The position numbers were made by a program, and so were the translations under genes. Below, piece after piece: positions 26,401 through 38,400 of a stretch of 64,000 bases of DNA (position 1 is the first letter of the stretch; each line of letters begins with the position of its first letter). The notes beneath the pieces were generated by a model. That model was not told the origin of the DNA, searched no databases, and was given only the letters and a program-made list of their open reading frames with translations. The DNA is from Symsagittifera roscoffensis (Eukaryota; Xenacoelomorpha; Acoela; Convolutidae), in the NCBI RefSeq assembly GCF_963678635.1, contig NC_087066.1:25747736-25811735 (forward strand). Reading direction: 5' to 3'.

Positions 26401-29400
26401 ATCTTTGGTAGAGATAGTGGTAATAGATATTGTACTAGATCATTTAGTTTCACTGTTATTTCAAATTTAAAATTTAACTTATGTTGGGTACGATTTGGAT
26501 AATATATTCTTGAATATCCTTATGAATGTCGTGTCTATATTGTAGTTTGTTGAATACCCAATTAAATAGTCGATTGCTATCGAGGTGTTGGCCAAATAGG
26601 GGAGTGGATACAACAAAGGAGTTGCACTCTAAGCGTAGAGGTGTAAATGTAACTTGTAATTCACGATATCCATCGCCTAGGTGATTTGAAAAATTTGTAG
26701 GGATTATATTTGATGGTGTTTGACCTTTGACTGAGGGTGTTGATGGAAGTGATAGAGTTTCGAGAAAAAGGTATCTGATGAGATGTCTATTGGGTCATTT
26801 ACCAAGTTGGGTTCACCTTGGGCAATTTTTGCGTCATCCAATTTGGAAGTCTTTGTGATGAAGTGGGGGGTTTGAAGGTATTTCATGAATTTGTTCAGAA
26901 GTGGGTGTTGAACATAAATACTCTGATTGAATATTTGGAGTATTTTGTCGGAAATTTTTAAAAGTGATGGAGGGATGCTTTGTATTGTATGACTAGAAAA
27001 ATCTAGAGGGGTCCAAGATGGTATTGAGGGTATAATAAAATGAACTCTCGGTGTTGTTAGGTTTCGGTTTTGTCGGGGTGAATAATTTGTCTGTCTATTG
27101 TAGTTGTCAAATTTTGGTTTTGGCATAGGTGTCTCTTTCTGTTAGGGTCTTGTTGGAGTGAGGGGATAAATGTTTTTTGTTGGTTCGTATTTTGGTTCAC
27201 TTAGGGATGCCTGACGTATGGCCGGTGTTGATGGTTCGGATAGTGATGTACGTATTTCTTCAATGGTGCAAAGGTTTTCTACAGAGGACATACATGTAGA
27301 CGATTGGGGTTAATTTGATTGAATAGATGTCGGTGCTATCGTCGGGTCCTGAATAGATTTGTTGATGGGGAATTCCTAATGGGGTGTGGATTAGCAATTT
27401 TGAAATATTTCGTATCTGCTTTTTATTACCTAAGTCTATGTTCTTTTTAGTATTCTTCTGCTAAAATAACTAACAAAACTGTTGCTAATGCAGGGGTAAT
27501 TTTTGCCTTTTTTTGCATTTAAGAAGTGTTAGAATTAGAAAAACGAGAAAGTGGAGAAAAATTACGAAAAGAGTAGAAATATCTTTTCTACTGAGTAAAC
27601 TGGGTATCTTTTGTGAATTTTTTAAGTTTCATACCTGATTAGGTGGTCAATGGTTTTGCAGAGAGAGAAAAAACATTCCGATTAAGGAATAGATAATTAT
27701 TATTGGCTGGAAAAAAATTAGAAAAAAGAGAATCGCATATTCTAAAAAGTCGATTATGAGAAAAATACAAATTTGAAAAAAAAGTTTGAAAATATTGAAA
27801 GAAAGGTAAAAATGAATACTTTAATTGGTTCTACTGAGGAGGAAAGAAGCATTTGAAAAATGATTTGCTCTGTCAAATTTTGTAAAGTTTTTTCATAGTT
27901 TTAGTCATTTGTGATTCAATTGTGTATTGATTTTTGACAAATAGGTTGGATAAGAAGAGTTTTTGGTGAAAGGAGGTCTGGGTGTTTCGGTGTTAACTTT
28001 CTAAGTCTTGTTTTTTTGTGGGATGATTAGATGTTTGTAGGAGGTAGATTGGTTTTAAGCTAATTGATCATGTTGAATTTTGTCTTTAGGCTTATTTAAT
28101 ATTTTCTTTTGGAAAAATGCGGGGTATAATTTGAAACAACATCGTTGATTTTTGTATTGATTGATAGAAGCGAGTTGCAATTTTTTTAGGATATTTATGT
28201 AAGTTGTCAAATAAAAGTGTAGTGCTTATTTTTGACCTGGAGGTCTTTGAGTTTTAGTTACAGATCTAGTTCAGGTTGGAGATATATCGGCTAAAAACAG
28301 TGATGGTGTTTGGAGAGAAATGAGATTATATCAACTTATTTTGACTGGCTGACTTAAAACTAGTTATTTCGAGAGAGAAACTGAATCTTCGTGATTAAAA
28401 ATTGTTTAGAGTTTTTTCAACAAATGTTATTAAAGTTGCCTATTTTATCAAAAGGTTTCTGAAGTTCTATTGTTCGAAATATTTTAGATTGTGGAATAAC
28501 AGTTTTGTATCTTTTTCTTGGTTGATTTCTAAGGCGAGATGATTACCATCGTTGTGATTATTTTTGGTTTCGGGTATTACGGCTTTTTCTGGCAATTTAC
28601 GATTGATTATTAATTTTGAGTTTTTATTTTTTGAGGTTTATCGAATGTTTTTTTTTGTGGATGATTGCTTAGATGACTGAAGTTTGTTGTTGTCTGTTGT
28701 ACATTGTTTTCTGTGGTTTTGTCAACAATGTGTAGTCCTGTGAAGGAGTATGATTGTGTTAATTCTCGAACGGCGTGTTCTTTTGAGTAGTATGCTAAGA
28801 GATTATTTCAATGCTGTACGATTTTCGATTTTTTTTGTTGTGATCTTCAAGTTTTTATGTGACCTCTGTAGGTTTTTCTATATTTTGAAATGTTTCTTTT
28901 CGGATAGTTTTTAGCTCTTTGAATAATAAAAATAGCTATTAAAAGAAATGTTGCTGTCTTTAAGTTTAATGCTGCTGTTATTTGAGGTTGAACATTGTGT
29001 CTTTTTAATAATTTTTTTGCATAATTTTTCTTTATTTCATTATTTTTTTCTCTGTTTAAAATCCATTTTGTATCCAGAAGCTATTTTGAAAATTTGTGGA
29101 CTGTGAAAGTGGTCTTCGTCATGAGTGTGAAGTGGTCAAAATTAACAAATTGAATATTTTTTGGTTTGACAGTAACCTTGTGCGTGGTTTTGTGAAGAGT
29201 TTGCTGTGAACATTATTAATTTTTGTGGTTTTTGGTTAAAAACCATTTCATATGGCAATAGTCCAAATGTTGTTGTGACTTGAGAAGTATTTGCTAATGG
29301 GATGAAATTTACGTCTGCTGACCATTCGATGTGTTTTTTTCTGTTTCCATTTAATATACTTCTAAGGTATTCTTATGATTAATGCCTTCAACTAGTCCAA

Positions 29401-32400
29401 TTGTCCATGGGGCATGGTCATGATATTATAGAGTTGACATAGTGTAATGATTTCGTTATTTAAGTACTCTGTTCCATTGTCTGTGACAAGAATTTCAGGT
29501 AGTCCATTTGATGCTATCCAGTGTTCGTAAAATAATGTGTATGCCTTTTAAGAGTTAAAGTGAGGTACAGGGTTGAGTGCTTAATAGTGTGTTAATGAAT
29601 CAACTGTTACCATTATATACGAAATTCCTTCTGAGGAGGTTGATTTAGGGCCTTTGGTATCAAATGAGTTTCGGTGATTGAAATATAAACCTTGTCATTT
29701 AAAGTCATGCTTTTCTGCTATTTGCTTTTGAGGTTGGAAGGGTTTGTTTAGTTGACGTGTAATGCCATAAATGCAAACGTTTTTTGTCCATTTTGGCGGG
29801 TTTGGGAATAAAAATTTTTAGTGGAATTTGAATAGGTTTTTCTGATCCTGCATGTTTTTTTGTATGCAGGGAACGTGAAAATTGGAATGCAAAAAAATTA
29901 AGCTTAGGGGGGACAGGGTACTTTTGTTTCTAGAGAGTGGTATTCTAAGAAGTCAGTGTTTTCGTTTTATATTTGTGACAAATTTTAAGTTTTCAGATGA
30001 CAGGGTTAAGGTTTTGGTATTTCTGTAACAACTGAAGTGTCATTGTTTCTGTGCTTGGCAGAACAATATTCTGAATTTAATTTTTTGAGAGATATATTAT
30101 CAAAGAGGTCTTGTAAATTAAACATCTTATGGATTGTATATTTTTGATTTGGTTCGGAAGGGCTTGGCAAATTTTTGATTTCTGTTAGATTTTCCTTTTC
30201 TTTAAATGGAAATGATTTGTTTTGTTGTGGTTTTTGTTTAGATGTTTTTCGTTGTGTTTTATTTTTTATCCATTAATATTATGGTATTGGTTTAAATGTT
30301 TTTTTTTCCTAATAAATCTTCTTCAAAGTGGTTATTTTGGCAATCAAGGTTTAGTGGAAAAAGGTCTAGGTGTTTATTTGTTTATTTGTTTAGCATTTGT
30401 TTAGTTTTTACGGCGTTTTTACATTCTAGTCGTGGTGATGTTACGTCTTTTGCAAGAAAAATTTTTAGATTTTCTGGTATTTCTACAGTTGTTTCTCGTG
30501 CTATCAATTCAAGTGGTGTACTTCCACTAGGTGCATCCGGTAGGTATTCATTAAAATAAGTTCAAATCTATATACTCTCTGGTTCGGATTTAAGTTTTGT
30601 GTAAATATGAAAATTATAGGTTTATGATCTGTAAAGAAAACTGTTGGATGTTTTGATCCAAAGATTAAGAATGCATATTCTGTTAATGTATTTCTTATGG
30701 CTCTGCATTCTCTCACAAGGCTAGAGAGTCTGAGTTCTTCACGTCTAAAATGTCTTGAATTTCCTGATATTAGGTTCCTTTTAATTGTACTTTTTTGTGA
30801 TTGTAAAAATGCTGCGTCAATTCCAAATTTGGAAGCTTCGCAAATTGCATAAAATGTTTGATTTGAATCTGGGATTGTATTTGAAATTTGTTCTGTGAAA
30901 TGAAGCATTTTTGATGTTCTTATTTCCTTTCAAATTATTGTCTAAGAGTATTATAAAATCGTCTGAGGTTTAATTGCATTTCATAAACATATTTGCTTAA
31001 GAAGTTTAGCATTCCAAACATTTCTTGGATTTTGTTTCTATTTGTTGGTTTGAGTTTTGGAAATGTGTCTTTTCGGGGTCTTAAAGGTGTTTTGTGGTGC
31101 TTTCAATAATATGTCCACGGGTAAGGAAAAAATTGGATTTATCTGGGGCTGCTTATTTGTTTTCGTTTACCGAGTTTTGCCGGTGTTTGACTAAAATTTA
31201 AATATTTCTTGTTTTGTTTGTGACTGTATGAAAACATCGTCCATATATAATAACATTTTTACTGAGGATTAGTGACAGTTTGCTCATTATTGCAGAAAAT
31301 GCTGCTGGCCTATGGATAACCATAGAATAGTCTATTGAATTTTTATTGCTGACTTCCAGTAACAAATTGTGTCACTCAACGTGATTGTTCGTCTAATGGT
31401 ATTTGATTGTGTGCGCTATTCATATCGGCAGTGGTATACTTTTGTCCATTTTTGTTCATCATCTAGAGAATTTAATTATCGTGCGTCTAGAACGATTCTA
31501 AATAAATCTCCTTTAGCGAGAAAAATAACTGGATTGATAAATGTTTCCTTTGGGTTTTTGTTCTTTGTTTACTGGTGACATAATTTGATACTGTTCGAGA
31601 ATATCTAAACGTCTCTTTACTTTGTCTTGTAAGTGTGTTCGTACTTATTTACGCGTTGTTTTTGGAAAAGTGCGTTGGGTTTAAGTGACAGATGAAGCGA
31701 AGGATGTTTTTTTCAATCATCAAATTTTGATGTGGCTTAAATCATGGGATTTTTTGATGATATTTCTGCTAATTGTTCAAGTTCTTGCTGTTCTTGCTGT
31801 TTGGTTTGAGAATGTTGAAAGTTAAACATCGTTAGAAAACAAAAATTGTTGTTTTTAAATTGTATATTTTGAACTTGGAACATTAGTTTAAAATCAAAGC
31901 AATATGTGTTTTGTTTTGAATCTGTCGTTTATTATAAATGGATAGATCTTCATTAAGAATTGTTTGACAAATATCTACTATTTTTAAAATATACTTCAAT
32001 CTGATGGCTTTTTCATGGGTAGGGTAAAATGTTGCATTTGTTTTGCAATATCCTAAAAGGCCTTAAGGAGGTGTGATTTTGTATGGCGAGTTATTGTATA
32101 CATGTAGTGCTATTATATCTGTATTTGTATCTTTAGCGTGTTTGATTGGTAAAATCGTTATTCGAAAAATTTAGGAAGTGGCTTGAAATCATTATCAGAC
32201 TTATAAAACTTCTTATTTTGATGTATTTGATTGATAGAAAAGTTAGAAACATTCTTTGTTAGTGATTTTAGATTTTTGCTTTGTTGATTGTAAATATGGT
32301 AAAAGTTTGAAAAATGGAGGATCTTTATGTAATCTTTGCAAAAACGTTAGGGATGTGTTTTTGAGTTTCGCATTTTTGTCTTTGATTTGTAATTTACTGT

Positions 32401-35400
32401 TTGAAACGACGTTGATATTTGGGATACAAAATATGATTCTAACTAAATTATGTTTAATGTCTGTTTTGTGGAATATTTAAATGCAGGGTTTCAGTAAAAG
32501 TTTGTTTTGTTCCACTGTTCGAATTGGGATAAAATTAATTGCGTTTTTCCATAATTTGTTAAAATTGTGCCTTGTGCAGTGGCTACTTTACTAGAACTTT
32601 TGTTGGGATTTTTTTGGAGTGCAGGTTTTGATTTTCAATCCATTTAGGGATAATAACAATGTTTGATTCTGCATTAGAGTCGGTTAAAAATTATATTTGA
32701 AGGTCTGGTGGTTGAAAGTTCTATCTTTCTATCTTTTTGGGCTGTCTAAAAGAAATGGAATGTCCAAATTTTTTTTTTTGGTGGTGATATTCCATTCGTT
32801 GTTTTCTGGTATTTTTTTTCATCCTTGAATTAGTTTCAATTTTATGTGGAGTGTAATTTGTGGTTTGTTGATTGTTACCTTGTTCTTGATGATTAGAACT
32901 AACAATATCATTTTGGTAATGATTCGAATCAATTCGTTTTTCGTTTTCAAGTTCTAATTTAAGAATGTTAACAATATGGGTGTTTTCTGTGTCACTTTCG
33001 TCATCTGTGCTCTCACCATGTAATTGGCCTAATTGTAGTTCTGAAGTTTCCGTGTTGGATGGTCTGAAATGAATTCATCTGAAGATTGTACTTGATTAAT
33101 ATGTCTCTGATGTTTTGGTGTAATACTTCTGTTCAAATTTTAAGAATTATTTCGATGAGAATAGTTTATTAATTTGTTTTGATAGTTGTTATTTCTGTTT
33201 GCGGAATTGTCACGGGATCTATTATTATACTAGGTTTTATTTGGTCTATTGTTAGAATAATTTTGTGATCTATTATTTGAGTGATTTCTATGTCGTTAGT
33301 TTGAATAATTTCGATTTCGATAATTTGATGAATTTTGTGACCAGTCATAAGAGCAATTTTTACTTTGAGGATTTGAAAATGCGCGGTTTCTAAACTCTGA
33401 ACTAGTAGCATTTGATCTAGAATAATAGTTTTTATATTGATTGTTTTGACTATTTATTCTGCGATCTCTATTTTGTGAACTTTTTTGTAACTTTTGTTGA
33501 TCTCATGGAGTTTTTGGGAGAATGTTTCGAATTGAGAGATTGTAATCTGTTATTTTTAGAGCTATTTGGGAACGGTTTTCTTAGGATATTTTTACTTTGA
33601 ATTTTTTTATTTGTTAACTTTTAATTTTTTTTTCATGTAATGATAGAAAAATTTGCTTGGTTCTTTGTGTTTTAGTGGTCTATTAAAATTGTTTTGTTGT
33701 TTTTGTCTGCATTCAAGCGTGTTGTTTCCATATCTACGATAATAAATACATAAGGTTAGCCTTTGAAATTTGGATTCTTTTCGTAGATGTTTAATATTTG
33801 AGTAATTTTTTTTCTAATTCATTCTCAGAGTCTTGGAAATTATTATGTGAAAAGGTTGCTTGAGCATTTTTTACATATTTTTATTTGAAGTTTTCCGTTT
33901 ATTCCAGTTTCATATTGATTTCGGCTGGTTCTAATTTGTCTAATAATTTTTGGAAAATCTATATCGGGCTCTCGGATTGACGATGGATATGATGCTCTCT
34001 TTTTTATTGCAATTTCGTGTAACTGTGGTGTTAGTGTCATCATTAAAATTTTGGTCATTTTCTTATTTTTGTTTTTATGAGTTTTAAGCTTTTTGTACTA
34101 GGGTTTCAATTCTTATTGCGAGTTGTTTTCTGGTTTTACTTAGAAGTCTACGAATTTCATTGCATAAAACTCTTTGAAGTTGTTTGTTTCTTTCATAGTC
34201 TAACTATTTTGATAACTCTTGTGTGAATCGTTTACAGTCGGATTTAATTTCTATGGGTAAGACTGAAAACCATTTTGAGCTGCGCCATCAAGTGTGGTTT
34301 GTATTAATGTTGTACGCCCATGTATCCAATTTTGATGAAGTGGTGTTTTTATTAGTACTGGACCTATGATTAAAATTAGGTTTGCTGTAACTGCATCTAG
34401 GTAGTCTTCTACTGAATACTCATGGTCTGTTCCAATTTTGTTAGAATACCGTTAGTAGTTTGTTAGATAATTTTGATGATAACCCAGCCATAAGGTTCAA
34501 AAATATCTACTTGATAAAAATCATCTGGTTGGTCAATGATATTCCAATTATCTCTTCGTGGGTTGTTTTTGTTTTGTTGATGGTTTGGGTTACAGAAATC
34601 TTCACCTTAGGAATAGTGTGCTTCAGTTCTTGTAAATTGCCTGTTTGTTGGATGTTTATTTTCATGAAAAAATTTGTAATTTTTATTGCGGCCTTTTAGA
34701 GTTTTTCGTTTTTCATTAAAAACACTAATTGAGATATGGTTTTGGTATCTGTTGGGTGTAATCATGTTTTTGAGATTGATTTTGTGTTGTGTAAATTGAA
34801 TTTGCTAAAGGGTTGCTAGTATGATTATCATTTGCGAAAAAATGATAATTGTGATTTGCGAAATTATTTTTGTTTGCGTGTTTTTGTTTGTTTGATTGTC
34901 GCGTTTTAGTTTTTGCTCTATATGTTTGATAATTCAAATGAGAATATTTTGGAATAACGGATGGTTTAACAGTTGATTGTATTGTTGTTTGTGGGAGGGG
35001 TAGGAGTATTTTTTTTATATAATGTTGTGATTGTTGGATGAATAGGAGAGATACATTGTTGTGTTGTTGTAGGTATTGTATCAACTACTTCTTCGTTTAT
35101 AAAGTGCAATCTTGTTGTGTCAGAATTCTAGTACCAACAAGCATTTCCTGTGTAATTATAAAAGTTGATTTTGAACTATAATTACTTGTTCTATCATTAA
35201 TAATAGTGTTATAATTTAATGTGTTGCATCAATGGAGTTACTATTAAATAAATTTTGTGTTCGGAGACAGTGACGGTTGCTGCATTTGATATATCGTTAG
35301 TTATATTGACAAAAAAAGATGACACCAATCAGGGTCCCATACATACTCTGTTTGGTCTGCTAATATAGTTTCATCGTCTGATGTTTGTGGTCGGAATTTT

Positions 35401-38400
35401 TTTCTTGCTGTTGAGATTAAGTCTAAATTGTGTACAAAATAGTATGTTATGAACCATGCTAGGATTCTTTGTAGATCATTTTTTACTATTAATGATATAT
35501 CATTATCGGTGAGTGTTTAACAAATTGAGTCTAAGAGTTAAGAGAAAAGGTTGATTTCATGTCCTATTTTTGCATTTCGAGATGTTTGAGGTGGTGATTT
35601 AATTCACAATACGTTTAATTAAACCTAACTTGTGTTGAAAATAACCTATAATGAACCATGCTAAGATTATTCTTACGTCAATTTTAACCATTTGTCATGT
35701 TTTGGTTATCGGTGAGTGTTTGACGAATTGAGTCTTTAATCGTGAGGAAAGATTTATTTCTCGTCTTACTATCGCGTTTCGAGACGTTTGCGATGCTGAT
35801 AGTTTGATAGAACGTTTGGTTCGATTCTAGTATAGATAAATAATTATAATTGACAGAAAAAACATCATTTTTGAAAGTTGAGTTTGCTTTTTCGTCCAAT
35901 GTATATTAACATTATTACTGAGGATTAGTGAAATTTTGCTCATAATTGCCGAGAATAATGCTGGCCATTGAATTACCATAGAATAGTCTATTGAATTCAT
36001 ATTGCTGACTTCCAATAAAATACTTTAGTCAACGTGATTGTTTGTCTAATGGTTCTTGACTGTGTGCGCTCTCCATATCGGCAGTGGTATACTTTTGTCC
36101 ATTTTGATTCATCAATTAGAGAATCTAATTATTGTGCGTCTAGAACGATTCTAATTAAATCTCCTTTAGCGAGAAAAATAACTGGATTGATAAATGTTTC
36201 CTTCGGGTTTTTGTTCTTTGTTTACTGGTGAGAGAATTTCATACTGTTCGAAAATATCTAAAAGTCTGTTTACTTTGTTTTGTAAGTGTATTCGTACTTT
36301 TTTACGCGTTGTTTTTTGAAAACTGCGTCGGGTTTAAGTGAAAGATGAAGCGAAGGATGTTTTTTTTTCAACATGAAATTTTGATGTGGCACAAATTATG
36401 GGATTTTTTGATAATATTCCTGCTACTTGTTCAAATTTTTGCTGATTGGTTTAAGAATGTTGAAAGTTGAACATCGTTAGAGAACAAAAATTGTTTTTTT
36501 TTTTCAAATTGTGTACTTTGATGTTGGAAAGTTAGCCGTAAAAGTAGGTTTTTGTGAAGTAATTTTTTTTTGTTTTGAATCTGTGGTTTGATTCTTAATG
36601 GATAATTAATCTTTAAGAAATGTTGACTGACAGATATCTACTATTTTTAAAAAATTTATTCACTCTGAATGCTTTTTCTTGGGTAGGGTAAAAAGTTGCG
36701 TTTGTTTCGCAATATCCTTAAAAGCCTTAAGGAAGTGTAATTTTGTATGGCGAGTTTTTGTATACAGGTAGTGATATTATATCTGTATTCGTATCACTTG
36801 CATGTTTGATAGATAAAATCGTTACTCTAAAAAATTTATGAAATGGCTTGAATTCATGATAAGACTTTTAAAACTTCTGTGTATTTCGATCAGTGTTATA
36901 TTGATGTACTTGATTGATAGAAAAGTCAAAAACATGTTTTGTTAGTGACTTTAGATGCTTCCTTTGTTGATTGTATATTGGTTACAACTTTGAAAAAATG
37001 GAGGATCTGTTTTTAATCTTTGGAAAAATGATAGGGATGTGTTTTTGGGTTTTGTATATTTGTCATTGACTTGTAATTTACTGTTTAAAACGTTGATATT
37101 TGGGATATAAAATATGATTCTAACTAAATTATGTTTAATGTCTGTTTTGTGGAATATTTAAATGCAGGGTTTCAGTAAGAGTTTTTTTTTCCACTGTTCG
37201 AGTTGGGATAAAAGTAATTGAGTTTATCCATAATTTGTTAAATTTGTGCCTTGTGCGGAGGCTACTTTACTAGAACTTTTGAGGAGGAAACTTTTGAGGT
37301 GTAAATTTTAAATTTCAATACATATAAAGATTTTAACAATGTTTGATTTTGCACTAGAGTCGATTAAAAAATATTTTTCAAGGTCTGGTGGTTGAACGTT
37401 TTTTTTTTTGGGCTGTCTAAAAATGTGAAAATTTTTTCTTTTGGTGGTGATATTCCATTCCTAGTATTTGTTGGCGTATATTTTATTCTGGTATATTTTA
37501 TTCATCCTTGAATTTGTTTCAGTTCAATGTGGAGTGTAATTTGTGGTTTGTTGGTTGTTATCTGGTTCTTTATGGTTTTCGTATTCATGTTCTATTTTAA
37601 GCATGTTAACAATCAATGTGTTTTCTGTGTCACCTTCGTCATCTGTGCTCTCACCATGTAAATAGCTTAACTGTAGTTCTAAAGTTTCCGTGTTGTCAAT
37701 ACCTGGATGGTCTGAAAATGTTTCATCTGTAGATTGTACTTGATTAAAATGTCTTTGATGTTTTGGTGTAATACTTCTGTTGAAATTTTGTGAATTATTT
37801 CGATGTGGTGATTGAGAATAGTTTCTTGATTTTTTTTGATAGTTGTTATTTCTGTTTGCGGAATTGTCACGGGATCTATTATTATACTAGGTTTTATATG
37901 GTCTATTATTAGAATAATTTTGTGATCTATTATTTGAGTGATTTCTATGTCGTTAGTTTGAATAATTTCGATTTCGATCATTTGAAGAATTTCGTGACCA
38001 GTCATAAGAGCAATTTATACTTTGAGGATTTGAAAATGAGCGGTTTCTAAACTTTGAACAATTACTTCTAGTAGCATTTGATCTAGAATAATAGTTTTTA
38101 TACTGATTGTTTTGACTATTTATTCTGCGATCTCTATTTTGTGAACATTTTTGTAACTTTCGTTGATCTGATGAAGTTTTTGGGAGAATGTTTCGAATTG
38201 AGAGATTGTAATTTGTTGTTTTTAGAGCTATTTGGGAGTGGTTTTTTTAGGATAATTTTACTTTGAATTTTTTTATTTGTTAACTTTTAATTTTTTTTTC
38301 ATGTAATGATAGAAAGATTTGCTTGGTTCTTTGTGTTTTAGTGATCTATTAAAATTGTCTTGTTGTTTTTTGTCTGCATTCAAGCGTGTTGTTTCCAAAT

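Larger units (their letters stand above)
31238..35893 (-). repeat. Internal tandem duplication, copy 1
   Basis: 4656 bp, direct repeat of 35894-40839. Contains gag, protease and the N-terminal half of RT. It differs from copy 2 by many substitutions (by eye about 10-15%) and lacks about 290 bp of gag present in copy 2 at roughly 39150-39410. Confidence 0.85.

Noticed and set aside
31369-31578. Plus-strand ORFs in 20.6-43 kb (for example 31369-31578, 36034-36231, 30296-30559) as genes
   Set aside because: They are antisense shadows of the minus-strand retroelement; the paired ones are similar only because of the internal duplication.
33230-33298. Stop codons in gag as evidence of a variant genetic code
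   Set aside because: The host gene exons use TGA as terminator and contain no in-frame TAA, TAG or TGA, and other retroelement domains have frameshifts as well as stops, so decay explains them.
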